Assembly (NCBI RefSeq): GCF_964204645.1
Contig: NC_134031.1
Location: forward strand, 1,905,001 to 1,969,000
Source of the DNA: Tubulanus polymorphus
Lineage: Eukaryota > Nemertea > Palaeonemertea > Tubulaniformes > Tubulanidae
Direction of reading: 5' to 3'
DNA: 64,000 nucleotides
The stretch's first letter is position 1, and each line of letters begins with the position of its first letter. The notes below the pieces were generated by a model. It saw nothing but the letters and a program-made list of their open reading frames with translations, was not told the origin of the DNA and ran no database searches. This document shows positions 13,729 through 24,811 of this stretch, piece by piece. A program made the position numbers and the translations under genes.

Positions 13729-16283
13729 AATCACCGCTAGGCGGCGTTATAGTGACAATTTGTACTTTTGTATCAACATAAAGCGCGCGGTGTTTATTAT
13801 AATACACGTGTATACAATGTGCGATACAATGGACACAATCTCTCTCGACAGCAACGGACAAAAACCTCTCTATCATCATCAACCATTCATCGTTCTCAAC
13901 TAAACCCGGTCGCGATCGGAAGTGACAGCAGCAGCAGCAGGATGCGACACGGTCTGAGGTGTATTTACCCTTTAGATATCAACTACTACTAATAACAGTA
14001 GCTACTGACGACCAGGGACCAAGTATTGAATACGACAGCTGTTGTAGCAAGCGGTGAAACTGGATTAATCGAGGTTGTCATTTCTACTCCCGTTCAAAAA
14101 CATGCATATCTATCTTCTACTTATTAAAGGCGTTTTGAAATTGAATCCAATGATTATTTAAGGGTCAGTAGTTGAATTAATGGAAAAAATCCGTAATATG
14201 AGGGTAACTTATGAAAGTGTTTTGACTAAATTTATGAGCAACAATGCTCTCTCTTAGTTTTCTCCATATTTCGATTTTTTCTTGGGATTGACAGTGTTTA
14301 AGACGTTATTCATCGGATTATATACCTGTGCTCTCTATCTCTGATACGATACCAAACTTTTCACGCATTTCTCCGTTATCGTATGATTTTAATTTGCGTG
14401 CTTTTCGGTGCGATGTATCGATGAAAATTCTTTATATCGGTCGCCGTTGTTTGATTAATCAGGTACGCCCCTCGCATCGTGTTGTCTCCTGCTCCGTAAT
14501 GAGAAATCATTCAGAGAATTCTTTCCTCTTTTTGTTTCGTTTTTGTAAATAAGCATATTTTTTTATACTACTCGGAAAAACCCTCTGATCCCAGAATGCA
14601 TTTCTCTATTTCAAAAACCGAGTCGCCGGGGATACGGAAGCTCGGCTGTTAGGGTTATCTACAAATAGGTGGAGACACTGTACGTCGGTGTTGTTTGTAT
14701 TGTAAATATTTTCGGCTCGGTCGCAATGAATTTCCATCTGATAAAAACTCAATTTCATCATCAACTGAGAGTGTAAATCCTTCCATTTTCGATCTAGGGC
14801 CAGTTCCAGTTCGAAAAATCTGATTTGATAATGAGAACAGGTGAAACCGTGTCCTGGATTAGAGCAGCTTTCGTTGAGTGTAGGCAGTCCGTGTTCATTG
14901 ATCAACAAGAGGAATATTCGATCGACAATATCGTTAACAGTACATGCATAAAACTTCGTTAAATAGTAATAGCTACATTCATTTTAGACAGACCGGTACA
15001 TCATAGTCTATTTAAACTCAAGGCTTACCCTGGGTGTCGAGTGTCTTTGATTATGACATGCCCTACCTGACAATTACACATTTTCCTACTCGAATTCCTC
15101 ATGGTAATCACACATCCCTGTTCAAACTGCCCGGTTATCCTCGGGCGATAATATTTTGGTCCTGCATGATGAAGGGCAAGAATGAATCGACTGCTCGTTA
15201 TATACTTTTGACTTAAATTTTAGATAAAGCCTGCATACAAACTCAATGAAAGCTCCTTTACGAGAATCAGTTTTGTAAGGGCTCTGGAATATCATCGAAA
15301 TAGTTAAAATATTTAAATACTGTCTTGAAATAATGATAAATTGGTTTTAATAATGAACAGTTCTTTTAAAGTGTAAATGAAGACTTGATGCGAAGTGACG
15401 AAAGTCTTCTTTCATCGAAACCGAAGAGTATGTCAATTGAAAAAAAAATAGCTTAGCATATAGAACAATACTATTGATTATTATGTTGTAGATTACTGGG
15501 TTTTTCTCTCGATTTTCTCGAAGTATCATGTCCAAACAATTATTATCGTTACTATAGAGAGGGGCGAGTTCCAAGTGCTGTCTCTTCTTAACATGAATGA
15601 ATGAAGCCGAAGTATTTTCGATCTAAAACGGCTCCCGAAGGGGGGTGGTGTAAGGCTGGTGCCGTTTTTTAATGGCTGGCATTTTTACAATGAAAGCAAT
15701 CATTGATCATGTGTTGAAATTGTTTGACTCGCTCGGTCATCGGCGCCTTGGTCCTCCTGCCTATGAATATGAAATGTACAATGAGATAATAAAAAAAAAC
15801 TTTGTGTGAATTAAAAAGTCTGCTTTGCTTTCTTTGATTTTTTGTTGGCTTGAGTCTTACTGTTGGTTGAAGCGCGTATTGCTAGAGGATTAGATGGAAT
15901 TTCCGAAAAATTTTTACCGGCGACCAGTCGAGCTTTGTTATTGATAGAAACTTGGTGGCAGCATCGTACGGTCACCTGGCGGAATTTCTGCGAACTGATA
16001 ATATCATGCGGGAACGATTACTATTGAAAATTAGATTCACAATACAGCAACATTACATAAATGATCCGAAATCAGAGTTGGAGATATTGGCGTTGTATTT
16101 CATAGCGCCCAGTCCGGTCATCTAATATTAATAAATTACATTGAATTTATATTTCAATGCAAATCAATCAAACATTGACAGTCCCATCTTTGTGTATGTC
16201 CCCTATTAGCCTAATTAATTCTCTGCTGAAGTCCTCCGATTATCTGTTGATTAAAAGCTGAAGCCGAATGGAAACTTGTAAGG
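13729..16283 (+). other. SET 3' UTR and SET-Drosha intergenic region
   Basis: A long 3' UTR is likely, with a candidate polyadenylation signal at 15788-15793. A short CAG run lies near 13927. A GC-rich hairpin with AAAACGGC/GCCGTTTT arms lies near 15625-15670. The other open frames (for example 14606-14908 on the minus strand, which lacks an ATG) have no support. The Drosha promoter must lie near the right end; no TATA box was recognised. Confidence 0.5.
15788..15793 (+). terminator. Candidate polyadenylation signal for SET
   Basis: AATAAA followed by an A-run, about 2.06 kb after the SET stop codon and before the Drosha start. Long 3' UTRs are known for SET in other animals, but an earlier signal could be used. 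Confidence 0.35.
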
Positions 16284-16294
16284 ATGTCTTTTAG
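16268..16294 (+). other. Eight-codon upstream ORF overlapping the Drosha start
   Basis: An ATG at 16268 opens a frame of eight codons that ends at TAG 16292-16294, overlapping the Drosha ATG at 16284 in another frame. If transcription starts upstream, it could lower translation of Drosha. Confidence 0.35.
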
Positions 16295-19200
16295 AGGAAA
16301 CAACAGAAAAACAAGCGATGAATTGAAGAGTGATTTCAACAGCAGATCTGCCGCCGGGACGCGGCAACCGGTAAAAATAAAAATTAATCCAACAACTATT
16401 TTTGGCCCTTAAAAACCGAAAATTAACCAATATAAATCACATTGTTTGTCGGTTATTTCACTATTAACTCAGAGTGATTAGATTAAAACTTGTCAAAATC
16501 TCAGTTGGGTTTAGTTTGGATATTTTCTCAAACCACAAGCTCATCCTCGATCCTGGGTGGGTCTACCATCTCTGTCAACCGATATTATTTCATTATTTCA
16601 CAGGGTTCATATTGGATCAGTCAGCCGCCGCCTGCTGTAAACTTTCAACAACCACCTCCAGGTTACCCGCAGTTCCCATACCCACCACCCGGACCACCTC
16701 CTCCGGGATTCGATCCCAGACAATTTCACTATCAACAACAACAAAGGTTTCCTCCGTTCAATGCTCCGACAAACTCCAACGCTCCGACTGGTTATGATAA
16801 AACACAGGATGGCCGTTCTGTCAGTTCAGGTTATGGCTCAGATTATTTAAGTTTAAACGTCAGTGGTGCCTCGAGCGATGCGCCCTCATTAAAAGGCGGG
16901 CGCTATTTCAACGCGGCCACGCCCGTAGGCCCGAACTCATCATCCGCGTTCGATAAAGCCAATTATGATTACGCGTCTGCTTCGAATTATTGGACAGCTC
17001 CATCTGATGGGAGAGAATACAGCGGTAACCGGTGGCAACACAAGCAGACGGATTGGAGCAGACGTCGTAGGGACGATGATCGTGCGAGGAATCAGTCTCC
17101 GAATCGTGACGGCGTTAATCGTCGCGATTCGTCGCCCGATTCGCGGAGGAATCGAGACCAGTACGAACGAAGACGCGACAGTCGAAATCGGTCTCCGCGA
17201 CGACCTTCACCCGGTGAGGTGGATGAGTCGACGGACGACCAGCGTAACAAGAAAACTGTGTTCGATTATAAGAAAGTCGAGAAGCAATTGTTCTGGGAGG
17301 TTTCGAAAGAACGACCGCAAGATCTTCACGAGCGTTTACAGAAACAGTTCTCGTCTAACAACACGAGTCCGTTGAAATCTTCAACACCAGGTCCGACTTC
17401 AACTCCTGGTCCGACTTCGAGTCCGGCGACCTCGTCCCAGAATATTCATAAACGATTGATCGACGAGTTCGAATCGTCGCGAGTGCGTCGCAGGGATTCC
17501 CCTGAACGGTCGGCGGGACGGGATACTGCGAGTCCCGAACGGAAACGACGGAAGCGTTGGAGTCCGCCCAGAGACCGGGGTGGAGACCGGGCTGGTGACC
17601 GGAGTGGAGATCGGGCTGGTGACCGGGGTGGAGACCGGAGTAGTACAGACCAGGGCCGACTGGATATGAGAAGGACAAACCTTCGAATGACACGAGAGAA
17701 ATCGGATGAATCCGATCGACGAAGGTCGAGGGATACTCGATGGCCTCCTCGTACGGGGGATAGATCAGATCCTACCAGACAAAGGTATTTCCCCTCTTTA
17801 TTCTGTCAAAAAGAAAACAGCCTCGCATCGTGTCTCTTTAAAGATAAACAACTACAATTCTCTTTCATTATAATTGCAGCAGCAGCAGCAGGGATACCCG
17901 GGATTCTTCACGGTCATCATCTTGTTCCCGATATCAACGAAAACCGAGTCCAGTTGGGTTAGTGATATTAACAGTAATCTGTCAACCGACATTTCTGTTG
18001 GAAAATGACTGTTTCAAAGCATGTTTCAACAAATGATAATTTCACCTGTATCTTGGGTGGCCATTGACCTGGAAAACCTGGAAAACTCAGGAAATCAGAA
18101 GAATCTAAACTCAGATAGAAAAACTTAGGGAATTTGCATAATTTAACATAATTTTAAGATAACATTATCTACTATGTGTTTCTTAATCAGTATTTGATTC
18201 AATTAAAATTGAATGAACTATAACATTTTAAACCTAGAAATTCACTGATTCACTCAGGGACTTTTGTGGAATTTATAATTGACCATGTGGGCAGAATGTG
18301 GCCAAACTGAATGATAAATATGAAAGTATTTCTTTTTGCAGACGTGTTGTCAGTCGAAGTATCAAATCTCCACCAAAACATCCTCTGAATGAAGACACAC
18401 GTCCAGCGTGGGTTTGTTGCACCGCTGCTGATCTCTATCTGCAACGAGATCGTCAGGTAAAACTCACAAAACATCTCGGGACTCTCGTTCAGAACCTTGG
18501 CTACCTCTTCTTCGAGTGCAGACATACCCCGAGTTGAACACGGGTATCATGTACAAAACATATAAGACCAGTCGTAGTGCAGTTGTGTTATAAACGACCA
18601 GCAATATCGAAGATTAATTAACAATAAAAATCTGTGGAACTGAGACGTTTCGGATGGAATGCTTCTAATCAGAGATTTTTTGAAATGAATGTATTTTTGA
18701 ATCATTTCAAATAATTCTCTGATGGGTTGAAGCATTCTACTCAAAACGTTGTTAATCTTCAATATAATGCATCTTCTTGCATACCTTAAAGGCTGTATAA
18801 TCATTCAATGTTTTCAGTTCATGATGTTTCGCTTGCGAAGAGCTGATATTTTGTTTTGTTTTGATTCAGACTGGTTGTTTGAAAGCGACTGAAGTGATGA
18901 TCGAATTAGAGAATCAGTTTGAAGAGAAGTTGTTACGCCGAGCGGAGAATGCTCGCGCCAGTAAACCTGTTTATAAACGCCCTGAACGTCGACTGAATAT
19001 CAATCTACGCTGTAAAGGTCACCACGAACACAATCACGATAACGATGACGATCATATAGGTTCGTTTTTATACAATATCTGTTTCCCCGCGGGGAAAATT
19101 TCTGTGGTAAAATGATGAAGTCAAATAGATCAGGGTCCCTACGACTCCTTGATTCCTTAAAAATTCCAAAATGAATGAAAAATGCTTTTAAGGGTGCTTG

Positions 19201-22200
19201 AAACTCCTTTTATTTGAGTAGAATGCCCATAACTCCATTATTTTAAGATTCGATTTTGAGAAATAGTCCATCAGATATTTATGTCTAGTTTGCACCAGGG
19301 GTAGTTGTAAAACTACGCCTAAATTGATACAGTTGGGACCAAGTTTTTACCCAATTAGGCAGTTACCAGATGAGAAACTGAGTTTAGGTAGTGTTAAGGA
19401 TGAAATTTGCTTACAAAACCACAGAATTAATGTTTTACCGAGATAAACAGCACTGATTTAGGAGGAGTCTACAGTAATTGGGTTGTGAAAGTGATGCAGA
19501 CACTTCCTTGAAATTCAGAAAAATTCCTTGAAATATCCTATTACTGGTATCCAGGAATGACTGATCTGTAGGGACCCTGTAGAGAGAGTATGGAGGTAGC
19601 TATCTTCTCTTCTCCACTGAAGAGCTATTTGCTGATGTCATAAGGGGATATTTGTTGATGCATTTATAGGTGGCAGCAGCAGTAGTTGTTGCGGCGGCGG
19701 CGGCGGTAAAAAGAAACGTATCGCATCTTCGTCATCATCCTCATCCGAGTCCTCTTCATCGGACGAGGACGATTCAGAATCTGATGAAATGCTTCGTGAA
19801 TTGAAATATAAACAGGATCACCCGTATCGTCTACATCCGGACCTGTGGTTTAATGAACCCGGTGAAGTACGTACATCAACAAATCAGTTGCATCAATATT
19901 TGACGTTGAGCGACAAAAATTCTGTTTTTCTGTATCTACCCCGCAATACTCGTCATTCCTTCGGCAGTTATAATAGTTTAATTTTCAAGAAAAATTATAA
20001 CAGATGGTCATACATAACACTTGATATAAATATGAATACAAAGTCGACAGGATGTTATAATATCTAATGTAGGATAGCCCAATAGAAAGCTGGAATGCTT
20101 GTTCGAAGTATTGGGCCACTTTAAAACACATACAATCACACATTATATGTTCGCCTGGCATACAGAGTCGTACAAAAATTTTTTCAGTTTTGTGATCAAT
20201 TTTATGGTGTATTGGTATATTTTTCATTTCAGCTGAATTCGGGGCCTTTGTGTAAATGTAGTTTGAAAGCTCAACGAGTCGGTTTAAGACACAATCATTA
20301 TCCGAAAGAAGAGGTAACATATCGTATTGACGAAAATCTATTGAGCTCCAGACGTACCTAGAATATGATAAACAGTCAGAAATGTTGCCCTAAGCTAGAA
20401 GTTTATAGTCATCTTCCGGAATACTAGATGTAACAAAAGGCAGATTTTCTGGACTGGAAAAGTTGTGGCTTTTACCGATTATGTTGATTTTTAATCGTGT
20501 CTTCTTGTATTTAAAGGCGATTAATGTTTGTGACAGCGAAAGTAACAACATGACTAAACTCTATCATTACCGTATAACGATGAGTCCAACTGTCAACTTC
20601 GTGGTGAGTTTTACAATTTTCTACCAATTCTACGTAAAAAACGTTGAAACTTGAAAACTTTTATGTGATCGTGTTTTCTAAATGGCCCATAGAATTAGGT
20701 TAAATTAGGTTTAGTTTTTCGTTTCTTTTTGTTGTTGATTTCAAATAATATCGGACAGTCACGAATCACGAATTCAGTTATTTCGTGTAATTTTTCAGAC
20801 TAAAGACCCAACGATTATCGAGTACGATAAGAATCAGTATATTTACGAGGGTTTCTCGCTGTTCACACATTACGAACTTAAAAACGTAAGTTTTCAATCG
20901 TATCATTTCGGTTGATTCCTACAAAGGCTCTACATCTATTTATCCTATGGACCGCAGGGTTAATTCAGTTCACTTATACGTGGAATCAATTGCTGTGCGG
21001 TCTCAAACTGGCTTCATTTCTGATTTCAGATTCCGTTGTGTAAAGTAATCAGATTCAACATTGAGTATACGATTCACTTCTACGAAGAGAAAATGCCTGA
21101 GGTGAAACAGATAAGAATATCAAAATCAAACCGCTGAACGTCGAAGAATATTTGTGAAATTCAATGAATTTATTTTTCAGAATTTTACCGTGCGTAGTCT
21201 CGATATGGTGACCGAGTTTTTGTATAAAGAAATTCTTCAGTTACTGGATTTGAATTGGAGGAAGCACGGAGTTACCGAGGGCTGTCCGTACGTGCATTTA
21301 ATGCCCAGATTCACTCGAAAAATGCCCGGTAAGAGATAGACACCGGGACCCAGTTCTCTTCGTAGCTCTCGCATGCTTCTAATTCTGTTCCAGGGTTAAA
21401 ACAAAACTGTGTCCAAACTGCGTATAAACAACTTAAGACTAGTCTAAGGAATTAAGATCAGTCTAAGAATAGCCAATCTAACACCTAGTCTTAAGATTTA
21501 AAACCACTTTAGTGGTGCCAATCTAACAACATGTATATATATATATATATTTTGTATTGTGAAAAAACCACGAAAAACCCAAAATGTGAAAAAATGTGAA
21601 CATCCCGCTTCACGCCGATCTCACCGCTGATATTGTTTCATCTATTTTTGCAGAAAATGGTAAAGAATTGCTGTCAATGAGTGAAGTATTGAAGTATCTG
21701 TTGAGATCGTCTGGTAAACTAATCGATGAAACTGAACTTCCTCGTATCGTCGCCAGTGAACCGAGAGAATGGCAGAAATTCATCGACGAAATGAGAGGAC
21801 AGATCGTCATGTATCCGGGGATGGAACCGAGTTCGATAAGAGTTGATAATATCGATCGCGAGCACATGGCGCCCGACCAGAATACGTTGAAATATCCGGT
21901 CGTTGTTCATTTCGGTGTGAAGCCGTCTCAACTCAGCTACGTCGGAGATCCGAGGTAAATTCGCGAGGATTTCGGTCAAACGTAATTTCTGAATTCGAGA
22001 AACTTTCGTATGGTTCCTGTAGTACCGGGAAATCAGGATAATTTGGGAATTATGAAATAATATTTTACCAGTTTAGGAATTTTAGGGGATTTGATAGATT
22101 TTCCTCTATTCCAAGAAATGTTTGGTAATTCGATAGATTTTCCTCAAATCCTAGAAATATTTGGGAAATTCATTTAATACTTCATGTAGCATTTACCAAC

Positions 22201-24775
22201 GGCAACTTTCTTCAGCAATCTTTCGTGAAAATCACCTTTATCAACCATATATTTCCAGCTATCAGAAATGTTGGAAACAGTTCGTTAAATATCGCCACCT
22301 GTTGGCGAACAAACCGAAAGTCACCGCGCAGGATAAAGAAGAATTGACTCGTAAAGAGGAAGAACTGTTGAAAATACGAACTCAAGAGAATAAACGACGT
22401 GAAGTGACAATAGATGTCAGCGCTGAGGGATTCTATAAAACCGGCATCAAATCGGATTTCTGTCAGGTTTGTCGTTTATTATAGGAGCCTCGCGCAACTT
22501 TTTGACCCCGGAAGTCTTTTTCATAACATGAAAAATCTACACTGGTGTATGGTACCTAATAGGATCCTTAGGGGTAGAACAGTTGTGTCAAGACCGAGGA
22601 GATATTGTAAGAGTATGATAAGTTACTTATGATAACCTCATTCTTGATGACTTCAAGGATTCAGTAAAGTTTGAAGACCTTCTGATTCTCAAACATGTTA
22701 AGTTTGAAATAAGGCTGAATTAACAGTACAGTTGAATATATATTAATTTCAGCATGCTATGTTGTTACCGGTGCTGGTCAATCATCTAAGATTTCATCAC
22801 TGCGTCAGACACTTAGAAGAAATCCTCGATTACAAATTCAAAGATCCCTATCTCATTCAGGTGAGCAGAACATTCTCTATCCTCGAATTCTAGACCGGTG
22901 AATCTGTAACTGTATTAAATGCGTAGGTGTTGTTTATTTAAAGCTCGCTCTGACTCATCCGTCCTATAAAGTAAACTACGGTACTAATCCTGACCACGCG
23001 CGAAACTCTTTATCGAACTGCGGAATCCGACAACCTGAGTTCGGTGATAAACGCGTTCACGTGATGCATACCAGGAAAAGAGGTACGTTTATATCGAAAG
23101 CTGTCTGAATGTAGTTAGTTACCTAATCGTTGGTGGTAAGCTTTTTATCATCGGATGGGCTTATACTAATGGTATGTGGTTTGTGAAAATATCCGATCGT
23201 GAAACTAAACCACAGTCTGGTTACTGACTAGTCTGAATGGTGCTTTTTGTTACAGTAAACAGTGTGACCACTGACCTGGAAAACCCAGAACACTCAGGAA
23301 ATTACAGAAAAAAACCTGCAGAGATTTCCAACTATTTGTCTGTTGTTTTGTAGGTGTGAATGTACTGATCGCTATTATGTCTAAAATGGGCTGCACGGAA
23401 GAGACTTCATCATTGATTTGTAATTACGAGAGATTAGAATTTCTTGGTGATGCAGTCGTTGAATTTATAACCAGGTACTCATTACAGATTAATTAATCTT
23501 TACCACCATTTGTGAATTTCATTGTTGCCAAAATTTTCAAATCAAAAGTTAGTTCAATTCCATACTCGAAACTCCAATTCAAATTTACCAATCGCTGGTT
23601 TTACAGGTCTTCTTTTCGAAATCATTTTCATGATATTTTAATCTTTTCTCTTCATTTTTGTTTCAGTGTGCATTTATTTTTCATGTTCCCAAACCTGTCC
23701 GAGGGTGGTCTGGCCACGTACCGCGCGGCGCTTGTACAAAATCAACACCTCGCTGTTTTAGCCAAGGTTTGTGTGATAAAACACAGGGCCACGATGTAGT
23801 AATGATATCATAAAATCCCACGCAAGGTTTCCTTTAGTAAACGATATATTCTTAACACTTCAATATCCTAACTATAAATCATTCAATAGAAGAAACATTG
23901 TTGGACTGATTTCAATCCTGAGTACGTAATTATTTTGAAGTAATAATTAGGGATATTTTCAAAATTTCAGAAACTTCGACTGCATGAGTTTATGTTATAC
24001 GCTCATGGACCTGATTTATGTCATGATTCCGATCTGAGACACGCAATGGCTAATGTTTTTGAAGCTTTAATGGGTGAGTGCATGGAATGAATGTGAACCG
24101 TTTGAACTATTTATACAAGTCTGGGGCAAAATTCAAATAGCACAATTATGAGGTGCAATCCAAGATGCTAATCTTGACCGAAATTTTTATTTAAGTCATG
24201 ACTTTGCGACTAGGCCTCGGATCTAGTTACACTGTCATGGCTTAGGCCTAAGGCCCTTTTCGATTGTGCTCTTTCGGAAGTGGAATCGCATGTACCGGTA
24301 TCTGCTTTCTATTTCTGAGAAGTTTCTGCCATTTCTTCCGTCTCTCAACAGCAGAAATCTTCCACTGAAATGATATTGTGTCTTCTGAAAGAGCACAGTT
24401 GAAAAGAGCTCAAGTCTCGCCCAAGATTTATATATTAATATCAGCAATTTAGTAATGAGTGATATCATATTTGTAGGTGCTATGTTTATCGACGGAGGGA
24501 TAGAACTTGCTGGAAAAGTATTCGCGGCGACGATGTTCAAAGAAAATGAAGAATTACGCCATGTATGGTTGAACATCCCGGAGCACCCGCTACAAGCCAA
24601 TGAACCGATCTCCGACCGTCATTGGATTCGAGAGAATAAAGTATTACAGAATCTGGTTCGATTTGAAGAAGCGATCGGTGTTGAGTTTACTCATATACGT
24701 CTATTAGCGAGAGCGTTTACACTGAGGAGTATCGCTATGAATAATCTCACTATGTAAGCCACATCAATCTGCACC

Positions 24776-24811
<36 letters not shown>

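Noticed and set aside
14606-14908. 100-codon minus-strand open frame
   Set aside because: Starts at TTG with no ATG, lies in the probable SET 3' UTR, and no splice partners were found.
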